64,000 nucleotides of DNA from Aulostomus chinensis (lineage: Eukaryota > Chordata > Actinopteri > Syngnathiformes > Aulostomidae), in NCBI GenBank assembly GCA_037954235.1, contig JBBMOA010000017.1, positions 13,670,527-13,734,526 on the forward strand. The letters are read 5' to 3'. The notes beneath the pieces are model-generated. The model did not search any database, was not told the origin of the DNA, and saw only the letters and a list, made by a program, of their open reading frames with translations. The position numbers and the translations under genes are program-made. This document shows, one piece after another, positions 34,547-46,806 of the stretch. The first letter of the stretch is position 1. The number at the start of each line of letters is the position of its first letter.

Positions 34547-35536
34547 TCCTCAGTTTAATGATGTCTGTCATGGTTTTGTTAGGGGGTGGGAGGGGGTTTG
34601 GGTGGGGGGTCCTTCAGCTGTTCATGTACTGTCTCAGCCAGGACTGCGTATCATCAGTCTCTCTGCCAGCCAATCAGGACATCCTAACCCTCTGGCTGCA
34701 CAGGCTGTGATTGGACCAACAGCTCGTTATGGCTGTTCGTAGTTTTGTCCGTGCTTTTCTCTCATTCACTCTCCAGTGAAAGCTTTGGTATCCAGTAGTT
34801 TGTCACGGTTTTCATCCATCAGGGTTGAATGTGAGTCTCCTCCTCTTTTGTCCAGGGGTCATTGTCAGTGGACACGTTTTGAAATGGAAGCACTATCTGA
34901 ACTAAACACACACCTGCCTTCCATTTCAATTTGAGTTCTTGTGCGTTTATGTTTGTCTGAGAAATGACTCCTGCTCTTCTGTCAAAATGTATTTTAATTC
35001 TCTGCATTTTAGGGGCTTTTGCTACATAGTTCTGCGATGTTTTTGTAATTTTGTTTTCTTTTATGAAAGAATACCCAGGGGGCTTGTTGAATTTTCTGTA
35101 CAGAAGTATCAGGATGGATGTTAGATAAGTGTTGTGGGGCTTGGACCAGTACTCCCAACGACCAAACTTCTGTCTCATATTTGAAGTACTTGGATCACGC
35201 TAAAATCAAACTGCAGGGTCAAAACAGACACATTTGTGGGAGTTTGTATTGTGATTATTTGCTTCCTTTTTGACTGCTACTAATTGAGAGAGGTTCTTTG
35301 CGGGTATCCGCGGTATTGATGTGCATTCATTTCATAACAGGAATTTGGCTGTGCAGGGAAGTACACATCAAGGATGGGGACAGGCTGCTTTACGCGGAAT
35401 TTGTTAACTTAACTCAATTTTCTGATAAAGCAAGTCACTGGCCAGTCCCTTTTTTTTTTTTTTCCTCTTTTCTTTTCACATGCGGGTTCTGCTTGTCAGT
35501 TTGATATTGGGTGAGGTTGAAAGTAGAGGGTGGGCT

Positions 35537-35555
35537 GGGGGGGGGGGGGGGGGGG
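35537..35555. repeat. Poly(G) tract, 19 G
   Basis: Nineteen consecutive G residues, preceded by GGGTGGGCT. Such a tract can form a G-quadruplex, and its length may be uncertain in sequencing. Confidence 0.9.
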
Positions 35556-36808
35556 TGATACTGGAAGATATTCCTCTGCTGTTCTGGGGTCAGCTATCTC
35601 ATCTCTGTCATCGTTGCAGATGTAGACCGGCAGGGCATTTGATTCTAGATGTATTTTGAGAGAGGTGGTGGATGGGCAGCTTCCAGTTTGAGGAAAGATA
35701 TCTGCAACACGTCAGTATGTTAAAAACACTTTTTTTTTTTTGAAAAAAAACAACACTTCACTGCTATGTCAACTGAGGAGCTGAAATTTTCTTGTGTGTA
35801 AATGGCAAAAGTTGCAGACCACCTGTGCAAACACCTTTTGACTGCTGTGCAAACGGTGGAGATGTCTGAAGCGGCGAGTGTCTCCCATGTTTAACATTTG
35901 GGACGGTGATGCATGCAGTTGGTTGCATATGAGAAGGGCAGGGAGATCCAACAGTGGAGTATGGGAGGTACATGTTGTGTACCCACGGGGCCCCGTTCTT
36001 TGTACGTGATCTAACGAGTTCGCTTGGTTGACGGTCTGATGTGATCTTGGAATTTTTTTTAATTTTTTTTTTCAGGTTGTGGAATCTGGCTTCGTGGTCA
36101 TATTTAGTTCAGGCTGCACCTTTCTTTAAAGTTAATGATAAATGGGTGATCGTCTGACATTTCTATATGAAAACCAATACACTATAAATTTACAGCTAAG
36201 GTAAAAGAGTGGACATCCTTTTGCAGAATCACATTTTTTTGTGGCAAACTGCTGTCATGTAGTCACTAGCAGTACTTTAAGTGATGCAATATACGCTCCA
36301 ATAGTAACTATATTTTGTGTAATTGTCATGTATCCAATCTCCCTTCATATGTAGATGCTCCTTAGAATTTTAAAGTAATTATGCCCTGCTACAACACAAA
36401 GGCGCCGGTCTATTTTTAAAAGATTAGTGTCATTCCAAGAAATTTGAGATGGCGCCGCCGCAGCCCCGCTCGCTTGTTACCCCTCCCTCGTAGGTAGTCG
36501 TCAAAACGACGTCGGCCTCAGCCGTGTCTGACCGTGGATGCTCTTCAAGATTGCTTCTGCTCTAACAGTCACAGTTGATCGTGGTTTCCTCTCATATTCA
36601 ACATTTCTTCAAAAGAAGAGCACACTTATCCAAGACTGATCAGCCTTCCACCTCAGAGAACTGAGTCAGGTGGATGAAGATCTTTTTAAGACGGCTAACG
36701 TATTAGCTAAACTATGAAGCGTGTGAACAACGGGGCCCCTTGTCATGTTATTTGTTTCTCTACTGATTTGTACATTATTTGTGGTCTTTTACTACTGTAT
36801 ACAATAAA

Positions 36809-39553
36809 TATAGTTTGGTACTCAGACTTCTTGTCCCAGGTTTAATTTTTTTTCCTATTGATCACATTAAAAATAAATAATTGATGGGATATTGGGATAT
36901 ATTGTATATAGGCTTCACTGAGGTATGAAGTAAATGGCATTTTTAAAGGTTTACTTAATACAGACTGACAAACTAGTTCCAAATTACATTGTTTGAAATT
37001 AAATGATATACAAAATTATTAACACAATTGTGAATGTTTAAAATTGTAAAAATTAAATCCGACATTTACCATGAATTGTAAGTCTTGGCTTTAACACGCA
37101 CACAATGATGAACAGTAAAGAAGTACATTTACTCCTGATTTGAATTGAAGTTAATCTGAGTGTCGGTACTGAAGTATTTGCGTTTTTAAATATGAAGGAC
37201 TTTAACTCAATATCAAAGTATAAATATTTAATTTTAAGATTCACTACATTTCAATGAAGGTTGTTTTTATTTTCAAGCCTGAATCTATGCATTTTTTTTT
37301 TTTTTATGTGACTGGCCACAAGCTGTCTTCTGTTTTTTTCTCAGATAAAAAATACATTTGATATCCGGTTTGATTTAATTCCGTTGTTTCTACAGGTACC
37401 AGGGTTGCGTGGCTTGGAGGTAGGCTGGCCGTCAAGCAACTGAAGGGTTGATGGCTCAATCTTCACTTCCCCCCGGGGACCATGTCAAAGTATCCTTGAG
37501 GTACTGAGCCCCTCCTGGTGGCCCTGCAATGGACTGGGTCCAGGATTGAACCCTGCCTCTCACCCAATGTCAGCTGGGATAGGCTCCCTGCAAAATGTAA
37601 GCGTTTCTGTAGGTTTCGTGTCATGGTGGTTCTCTGGGGTCCTTCGTTACAGCTGGTTGTTTCAGAGAGCAACATGGTTCAGTTTTCATTAGGAAAATAA
37701 TACAACATTGTGTTGATGATACACTGACTGACTGACTTCTGAATACTTATGTATTTCTAACAGAAGTCCTCCATTACTTAAAACGGCAGAATGAGAAACA
37801 TTCACTTGTAGCTGAGAAATATTTAACACAAGTACTTGGCTTGTGTATTTTTTCCGCTACTCATGTCCCTTCTCACTTGTCGTGCTAACATTAATTTATA
37901 TATATAGTCGTCGTGTCGTTCCTCACGCAGAACAGGGTTTCAAGTCCCACTGGAACCATTGCTGCTAAAAATACTCCAGAGTGGAAACTTCACATCTGGT
38001 TTGGGTAACAGTAAGAAAGCTAGGTGGCGCCACTGATCCACAATACAGTACTTTTACTTCACTAAGAGGAACAAAGGAGCGCGTAATCAGGTTAAAAAAA
38101 GATGTTGCTATCGAAACCATTCAGTTACAAAAGTCTATAATTAACCCTCGATCTCATCTGATCATCTCATGTTATCACTACATTCCAGATAAACCAGACA
38201 GTGGAACAATGATAAGGTACATAAGTAGCGGATGAGTCAAACCAGGAATAAGGAAAAATGTGGTTGAGTGAACAATCTGTCTGCTTTTGAAACCATCAGT
38301 GCAACATCAATTCCATACCTGGAAGGAAGAAAGATGAATGGATAGAGAGACGGAGGAGAGTGAGGTGCCATGGTAACTAGTAAACTAATCTATGTGTGGT
38401 GCGTGCTGCTAATGTGACTGACATGAGGGGGAACATTTGACTTGTAAATGTGCTGGTTGGGTGGATGGGAAGATTCTGAGAGATCTGACACCGGCTGAGA
38501 TGCGGCTGTGTCTCGCACAGATCAACAAATGGATCTCGGAAAGTTAAAGTGGATAATCGCTTGACTGCAAAAAACAAGATTTAGTCACTTCAAGAAACAA
38601 ATGCAGCAAAAGTAGTAAAGTACTTAATGGCACACTGGTCCCTTTAATACTTGATTTTTTTCAATTTGTAGGAAGGTACAAATGTGTGCCCCATATTCAT
38701 CAGATATAAGGAAAAATGTTTTTTTTTTATTACAATGAATCGCAACAAAAATCACACAGGCAATTACAGTTAAAGGTTTTTTTTTATGTGAATGAGAAAA
38801 ATGACATAAAATATTGCCTTATTTCATTTTTTAAATCAGTCAAACTAACTGCAATCGCCCACTGCTGGGTTGCATTATTTTACCCTCCTGATTCTTGATC
38901 AGATTTCTCAACTTGCAGTACTTTTCTGAACTTTGAGAAACGTTTTCTGACACGGTTCATGTTTTCTCAGATTCTAAATTCTGGGACAAAAGCTAATATG
39001 ATAATTAGCCATCTGTGCATTAGTGGACCAAAGGTCACAGATGTTCTTCAGTTCCTTTAATGCTCTGCTTATAACAGTGCCAAAAAAGAAACAAAAAAAC
39101 CCCATCAATCTTCTATCCTCTCATTCGTGTGCATAACAGCCAAGGAGGAGTTTACCTTTGACAGACAATTACTAAACAATCAAATCTTGTGTCTGTCTGC
39201 TGGTCTGTGAGAGCAGACGGTGGAGCAGCTCATCCCTGTGGCAGGTCCGTGTCATCAAAGGCGGTTTAAAGGGAGGATGAGAGACAGGGTGGTTAGTGAT
39301 TTGCATGACTCCGGTGTTTAAAAGGGGGCTGCAGGTGCAATATTCTCCACTCAGATGAATGGATTTCTCTCTGAGCACAGATGATCCAGTACGCCTTTGA
39401 CAGCCTGAACTGAATTTGCTGACTTTTATTCGGAGTTATGATGTGAAAATGCTTGCTGGGATCTATTCATTGAGAAAGTGAAATTCAAATGGAAATACTT
39501 TAATATGGAGTCTTTTGTACCAGCTGGCAACTAAAACAAACCGGCTGTTGGTG
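36809..39553. other. Intergenic region sumo3 to tspear
   Basis: No gene recognised. It is AT-rich and contains a degenerate SINE-like piece (37395-37590). The final few hundred bases should hold the tspear promoter, but I see no definite TATA box or other element. UBE2G2, which lies between SUMO3 and TSPEAR in human, is not found. Confidence 0.65.
37395..37590 (+). mobile_element. Degenerate SINE fragment
   Basis: The right part (CCTGCAATGGACTGG ... CTCACCCAATGTCAGCTGGGATAGGCTCC, about 37522-37588) matches the 3' core of the fish SINEs elsewhere in this window. The left part (CCATGTCAAAGTATCCTTGAG) differs from them, so it may be a different or composite SINE family. The tail is lost and no clear target duplication is seen. 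Confidence 0.65.
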
Positions 39554-42500
39554 ATGTCATCGCTGATATTTGTGCAACTCCTTCTCCTGGGCCTGAGGGT
39601 CATTGACGTGACCACTGACGCATGGAAACAATGTACAGGTACCGTTTAACTTTGTCTCTCCTCGTGTCAATTTTTATTCCATCAGTTAACTTCAATTCAT
39701 CAGTTAATGATTATTTTGTAAATGGTTTATGGTTTCTTTTAAAACCTGGGAAACCCCTCCAGCTAAAATTCTTTTGGATAATTCCAACTGTCTGCATCTG
39801 CTTACAGTACAGTGGGAGTGCTTGTGTGTGCAGCATTGCGTGCAATTAACATCCGCAAACAAGTACAGACATCGAACGTGGTTGGGATTCCATAACAATT
39901 CTATACACATCAGAATATCAGGTCGAACAGGGTGCATGTTTATGTGACGTCTCAGGGATTTGAGACTCATTTTCCTCTACTATTCGTCCTTCGCTTTCTT
40001 AATAACAACCCCTCCTAAAATCTTATAGCCCAGCCAGCACCCAGGGCTATTTCTCACACACCAGGATGGTCAGGGAGTCAAGAACGCCATGACATTTCCT
40101 TATTAGTTTATAGCAGGGGGTCCCTCTCAGGAACTTGTGACCCTTGATCATAGATTTCACGGTATATATTGACCGATAAGGTATTTGTCCCTTCTTTAAC
40201 TCCTAAGTTTGATTTGATTTTTAATTTGAAGAGAATATGTTTACTCATTATAGCATGGAAGTAAAACATGGTTTTGACAACTGACATTTATTGTGTTACT
40301 CCTTGGTAGATCATTTCTGCATACATAAGCCTGAGCCGTAAAACAATCCTCCTGAACTCTTTATTTGTTTATTGCCTTCAGACTCGGTTCCTCTAGATCT
40401 TCTGTCCTTTGTCCTTGAGAGGGACACCTCCAAACTCATGCCAGGGGTGCAGACCAGGCAGGCTGGAGGGGTGAGGGGCATACAAATCTCTAGCCCTCAT
40501 TCTTCCATGAGCTTCCTCTCCTCTCAGTTGCTGGTGAACTGTGACTTCTTCCCCCAAGAGTTCTCCATTGTTGTGACACTAAAAGTTCCTCACATGGCAT
40601 CCGAGGTGAGCATCCATCGCCTCCCCCATTCATTCAACAACAGGATTTAGTCTGATCTTGTGTCTTAGTGCTGTGTCAAATGTCCCTGTTAGTTTTCAGC
40701 ATTATCAGTTATCCTGTTGTAACGTAGCTTTAACCGTCTAAAAGCCTGAGCGTTTCAGTCTCGTCTTGTTCAAAGAAAAACAACTAATTAAGTCTTATTT
40801 GGGTCAGAAGGAACTCTTATTTTAGTCTTGTTCAATTCAGGAAAATTGACCCAGATTTCTTTGCTGAGAGCCACGACGTGTCTTTTCGAGTATTTTTGGG
40901 ACAGCCGATTTTCTTTTAAATTGAGTCTTAGTTGTTTCAGACTAAAATACTCATCAGTATGTTAATGTTGATCTAATTGTAGTCAATGAAATCTGAAAAA
41001 GGGCGGTCAACGAAAACTTCTAATCGAGTTTTTGAAGATGAAATTATCATGACTCTGATCATTTATGCAAGTGTAGCACCGACACCAAAGTGTTACCAAA
41101 ACTGTTAAAATGAAATTCTACTGCACTCTACTAAATAAACTAAATGAACTATAGTAAAATGAAAGTAGATAAATGTGCTTCCAAGTAAGAAAAGTGAAAG
41201 TACTCATTAGATGGCAGAATGGTCAAGTCAGGTCTATTTGGTTACATTATACTACATTATGATTAATTCTTGTGTGTTGGTGTGAAAGGAGCGCATGGAT
41301 TTTAGTTAGAACTTTTGTTTATATTGTTGGGGAATTATACTCAGTCAATAATTAAATGTTTTCAAACTGCGAAGTCTGAGAAGTAACATTTGATAATTCA
41401 GTAAAAAGAAGAATATTTGCCTCTGAAATGCTGATTGGACCTCAAAGTCAAAATATTAAATATGACAAATATTTACAACCCTTGATGATTACATTGTGCC
41501 TGAATATTTTTTTCATTTATTTTTCAGAGGAGTGAATACATCTTTGCCTTGATCGAGCCAAAAAAGCTAGAGCGAGGATCTTTGGATGGGACAGAAGAGG
41601 AGCAGGAAAAGGACAACGTTCCCAAAAGTAATAGAAAGACGGGTGTTAATGGAGAGCAGCACGATGGGGGGAAGACTAGTGCAGAACGTGGAGGGATCAT
41701 CCTGGGACTCAGGCTCTTGAGAAACCGCCTTCACTTCCATGTAAAAGGTCAAAGCGGGGTCACGGACCAGTGGGTGTTCAGAAGCATTCAGCTGGCTGAT
41801 AACCAGTGGCACACTCTCGTTCTGTCCGTTGCTAGCCGACGTGTCCGACTCACAGTGGACTGCAGCTTGCCACGAGAAATGTAAGTTTTCTCTTTTTTTT
41901 TTCCATCTGACTGCTGCTGCTGAGTAAACTGGGTGGGTACACTGTCTGTCTCCTGCTGCTCTCCTTCTGAATTCCCTGGAGGGATAGTAGATCCTTCACC
42001 ACAATAGTGCATCGCTTCAAATATGCTCACACCCCCACAGTCATGTCATAGTGGCCTGACAATGTGTGATAGATGTTTTTAGTGGAAACTCCCTCTGGCT
42101 TCCATACGGGCGGAATATCAGCACCCATATAGGTGCTGTATAATACCATTGCTGTTAGATTTCCCTGCACCAGGCCTAAAGTAGACTTTTAACTGCAGAT
42201 TCTTTGTTTACTTACAGAAGACGGCTGTTAGAAATAATTATGTTTTTTTTGTGGCAACCAGCTCTCCCTCCAGGCCTTTCCCCTCAGACCTCAACATTCA
42301 GGGATCCAGATTCCACATTGGCAGTCGGGGGAGATGGAAAGGATTGTTTTCAGTAAGACATCCTCATCAATAATTCGCTTCAGAATCATTTTAAATCCTA
42401 TCTGCAATGTTTTTTTGTTAAAGCTGTCTTTTCTGTCTCAAGGGTCTGCTGCGTCAGTTGGTTCTGGTGCCAGGTTCAGATACCACTCATCAGCTCTGCC

Positions 42501-45500
42501 CCTCCTCCAACCCCAAACTAGCAGCTCTGTCCGTTCCACCGCTGCTCTTAGATCTGCCTACCATGAGAAGGGAAGCTGATGGTCATCTAACATCCTACGG
42601 TAACACGCCCTATCACCTCCGTATGAGCAAAGACACTATGTACATGTTTCTAAATAAACACTTGTCTTTGTAACAGAGGAGCAAGTATCGGTGGGCTTGG
42701 AGCAGCCGTGCTCAGAGCTGCTCCAGGGTCAGCTGTGGTTCAACCCTCTGAGGAGAGGCCTCTACCTCTGTGACGGTACAGCGTGGATCACAGTGCTGGA
42801 GGGTGAGGCAGCTATCAATCACGCATGTTTTCTTTCATCTGGTTGTTAGTTTGAGAACCAACGATATTCTCATCTCCCAACCTATACAGATCATAAACGT
42901 CTGGATTATGTGCTGGAGCATCAGGTCCTCGCCACCAGCTCAGAGACACACGATGTAGAGGTAGACATCCACTCGCTTATTTGTTGTCTGTACGCTCAGG
43001 TCCACTCTGCACTCATAGATAATGAATCCAAAGACACAGGTGAACATTTTAATTTCTTTTTTTATGGTTAAATAGAGAGGAAAATCACTACTAGGAAGAA
43101 TGTGTCACTTATAAGTGTCACTTATAAGATTTTGGTACAAAATGTATTTTGTAGACCAATACATTTTTTTAATGTTACATAAAATGATGATCCACAACGT
43201 TTAAGAGCACTTTTCATCCTGTTTCATTTCATCTTCAGGTATTCCAAGTACCTGGCATGGGTCTGATGGCTGCTATGGCTCACCGGTCCACATCCTTCGG
43301 TTCTGCTGTGTATCAGTGGACCCACACAGGTTTCCAGCTCTACCAGAACATCAGCACCCAAGGAGCTCTGGCATGGAGACACTTCCACATGGGGAAGAAG
43401 GTATGACGGTAAATAAAAGAAGGTAAAATATGGAATCACTATCAATTCCAGGTTTTTAAAACCTTCTGTTTTGTTGTTTTAGACATTTCTGGTGGTGTCA
43501 AACTCTGGAGGAGAGACAGCCAATACTTTTAACAAAGAACCAGAAGCAGACTTCTCTGTCATTTATAAATGGAGCAGAAGAAGAAAACAGTTTGTGCGGT
43601 TCCAGACTCTACGGACCCACTGTGCACGGGACTGGGAGGCCTTTGACATCAATCAACAAACCTATCTTGTTGTTGCCAATCACAGGATAGGTAATTAAAA
43701 ACTTATTCATTCATTAATACTGGAAAAATGTCAATATAAAGTATTTAATGATTTAATTTGTGTTTGTTAGGTAACAATAATCACACTATTAATAGTGTGG
43801 TCTACAAGTGGAACAAATTAACCAAGTCATTCCAGGCTCACCAGACGCTGCAGACCTCAGGCGCCTACGACTGGGAGTTCTTCACGGTCGGACCGTACCA
43901 TTTTCTCGTGGTGGCAAACGCTTTTGATGGAGTGACCACAAATGTAGACTCTGTCATTTACATTTGGGTCAATGGAAGTTTTCAGGTGTTCCAGACAATT
44001 AAGGTACGTGAACAAAAATGTACCTGAAAGTACCAAAGAAAAACACCACAGCCACAATACACTAGGACGATGTTTGCAGGTGACTTTAGTCTTTTTAACT
44101 ACACGATTTTCGTGACATTTGTCTGTTCATCAGCTGATTTCTTCTGATTATGAGTATTTTACTAGAAGGAAGGGAATAGAAACAGGAAGAGATAAGATTT
44201 TAATTAATAAGATGGCAAGCAAGGAACGGGTGTGTCCATGTGTTTAAGACAGGGCCAAAAATAGGCCCGAGCACATGTGGCTTGTCATGATTTGACTGAG
44301 CGATATCCCTGCTTTGACATGTAACTGTTAGTGAATCTTACATTTTGAATCAAGGCACTTTTGAGGTGAGTGTTGACACATTGATAGTCACCCGAGAAAC
44401 CATGAAGAGATCTGTAATTTAGGGGAATTCCACAGGTGGATGTGAGGATTTTGCAAGAACAGCTCGGGGCTGGTGGAAATTAATCACCTGAAACCATTCA
44501 TGAATGATTGAAAACATATAATTTTGGCACTTATTGTACATGTATTACTCTTTAAGTGGTTTATCTTCCTCTACTATCTCATAAAGCAAGTACAGGTGGA
44601 AATTACACATTATCATTTTACTGACTGGAAATGTTTTGTTATGTTACAAAGAGTCATAGGCCAACACAGGCCTGTGTAGCTTATGTAATGATCCTAAAAT
44701 CTAACATCTTTCATGCCTGCACCACGTGTTTTTGTATAACCTGATTATGAACTCATAAAATCCCTAGTCAGCTCTGCTTAGGAGGTACAGTTGTCAGTGG
44801 CAATTGTTTGTCTGCTCATGCACAATTATACAAAAATTATGAGGCCAAGTTTCACTTTGAGGGAGCAGTATAACATGGGTCAAAGGAAGAATCCATGGAA
44901 TTTTGGGGCAGATCTGTTTACACTGTAAAAAATGTCATGTATTTGCATTGGATTTTGTAGAATTTACCTTATTGGAGCATCGTGTTCCTTAAGGGTCCTC
45001 CAGTTCAACAGTAAAACATGGTGGATGGCAACTAATATTAATTTGCAGTTTTTATTGACAACAGCTTCTGGAAATTAATTTCTGAATTAATGTTTTATGG
45101 AAATATCAATATATTTACAGTCTGGTTAAATTTAGGCATTAAAACACTTGATCAAAGACAGGAAATCATAATGGACTTTGAATTTTAACAATACTTATGT
45201 GATGTTGTTGGACCAGGGTTAAGGTCCAGGCATGAAATATACTTCTAATTGACATGCAATACTGATTGCCACAGAATATTTTAAAACCTTTTATTCATAT
45301 TTCTTCTAAATTAATTTATCCCATCACTGTTCCTAAGGTCAGTATGTTGTCTATTCAATTTTGTATTTAGGTGACATATAAAACAAGGCAACTATAAACT
45401 ATAAGAACTCTTTATAAGGGAAATAGATCTGCTGCTTTAGAGTTTCTCGACATAATTAATCCTCTGTGTTTTTTTCTGTCAGCTGTTAACCTGGAGTTCC

Positions 45501-45875
45501 AATACAAAGAGCTACTGATTCACAGAGTGATGATAATTCTGTTTAGTCAGTTTACTTTCTATGTTTAATAGCTGTTGTTTCTCACTGTCAATCCAGACAT
45601 TCTGTGCCACAGACTGGGAGATGTTCCAGATTGGCAGCAGAGTCTTCTTAGTTGTTGCTAATGGACACAGACTCCATGGTAACGGACCGAGTCAGTATGC
45701 CATAAACTCCACCATCTATGAACTGGACATGAACGGACAAATGTTTGTGCGATTCCAGGATATTGTCACCTACAGGTAAAAATACACAAGCTTCAAAGTT
45801 CAATGTATGCCTGTTCATCCTGAGTAACGATCTCAAGGTATTTCAGTCTCTCGTCATCCCTGCATACCTCCCTCC

Positions 45876-45916
<41 letters not shown>

Positions 45917-46398
45917 TCTCTCTTTCTGTCTCTAGTGCGGTGGACTGGGAGTTCTTCAGCCTCGGGGAGGAACATTTTTTGGTGGTTGCAAACTCCTTTA
46001 ATGGGGAATCGTACTCTCTCAACAGCATTCTATATAGGTACTGAACTTGTCATCAACACACATCGTGCGATAATTCAGGCATCTTGATTGCCTTTAACTT
46101 AATGAGATCATCTCACAGACATACTTAAACACTGTTTTAGAACAGATGTATTTTTTTGACGTGGGAAAATTTGGGATGTTTTGGAAATTAGCAACTGTAA
46201 ATACACCACTTATTTCTTTCTTGTCTTTTTTTTTTTTTTTTTAGGTGGCAAGGATATGAAGGCTTTGTTCCAGTTCATTGGCTCCCAACTATTGGATGCA
46301 GTGACTGGGAGTTTTTCAGCTCTGAAGGAGAATCTTATCTGATTTACTCTAGTGCCAAGGTGCCTCTCTCCAAAGTATTCAGGCTGAAAACATACTGA
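39554..46398 (+). CDS. tspear: Thrombospondin-type laminin G domain and EAR repeat protein
   Basis: Thirteen exons: 39554-39638, 40382-40605, 41528-41880, 42262-42352, 42443-42599, 42677-42802, 42890-42960, 43239-43400, 43483-43690, 43771-44003, 45597-45775, 45936-46037, 46245-46398; 2145 nt, 714 residues plus stop (human TSPEAR 669). Exon 1 codes a signal peptide (SSLIFVQLLLLGL). Exons 2-5 code the laminin-G/TSPN domain (DFFPQEFSIVVTL, WHTLVLSV, FHIGSRGRWKG). Exons 6-13 code EAR beta-propeller repeats with the recurring DWE(F/M)F and FLVVAN pattern (TSGAYDWEFFTVG, FCATDWEMFQIG, AVDWEFFSLGEEHFLVVAN, GCSDWEFFS). The human gene is linked to hearing and to tooth and hair development. Exon 3 has a charged insertion of roughly 40 residues in the LamG domain. 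Intron 44004-45596 is AT-rich and empty. Teleost a/b copy status is unknown. Confidence 0.95.
45880..45912. repeat. (TC)n microsatellite in tspear acceptor region
   Basis: About 16 TC units, followed after 23 bp by the acceptor of tspear exon 12 (start 45936). It extends the pyrimidine tract. Confidence 0.95.
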
Positions 46399-46423
46399 GC
46401 AAAAATGTGTGTGTGGGGCTTTG

Positions 46424-46428
<5 letters not shown>

Positions 46429-46504
<76 letters not shown>
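46429..46504. repeat. (TA)n microsatellite
   Basis: About 38 uninterrupted TA units starting 30 bp after the tspear stop codon. It is self-complementary and able to form a hairpin or cruciform. The Tyr-Ile open frames across it are artefacts. Confidence 0.98.
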
Positions 46505-46507
<3 letters not shown>

Positions 46508-46687
46508 GTCCTTCTCTCAAACAGCATCCAGTGTCCATTTTTGTTCGAAAATTATTGCAATAATGTTTAAAATGTGTGATTATATTTAAGTAAATGTATC
46601 TTTAAATTACAGTTCAACCTCTCATAACAAGGGCTGTAGAAACTAGTGAGAACACTGAGCTCACAGCACATTTTATCATGACTCTCT

Positions 46688-46806
46688 ACAATGGACTGGC
46701 AACCCCTCCAGGGTGAACCCCGCCTCTTGTCCGAAGGCTGCTGGGATAGGCTCCACCCCCCTGCGACCCTTAACAGGATAAGAGGTAGAAAATGGATGGA
46801 TGGATG
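46688..46806 (+). mobile_element. SINE 3' tail fragment
   Basis: It matches the 3' half of the SINEs at 496-869 and 32133-32494: AATGGACTGGCAACCCCTCC, GCTGGGATAGGCTCCACCCC, then GATGGATGGATGG. The tRNA head is absent, so this is a 5'-truncated copy or a piece of a LINE sharing the tail. Confidence 0.8.

Larger units (their letters stand above)
34415..36808 (+). other. sumo3: Putative long 3' UTR of sumo3
   Basis: No coding exon is seen in the 2.4 kb after the stop. The first good AATAAA signal in a typical context is at 36803-36808, so the UTR may be about 2.4 kb. It includes an (ATT)n repeat (34505-34546), a run of 19 G (35537-35555) and a short CpG-rich patch (about 36446-36520). The UTR boundary is inference. 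Confidence 0.5.

Noticed and set aside
46210..46589. Open frames with Tyr-Ile runs
   Set aside because: They come from the (TA)n tract and partly overlap the real last exon of tspear.
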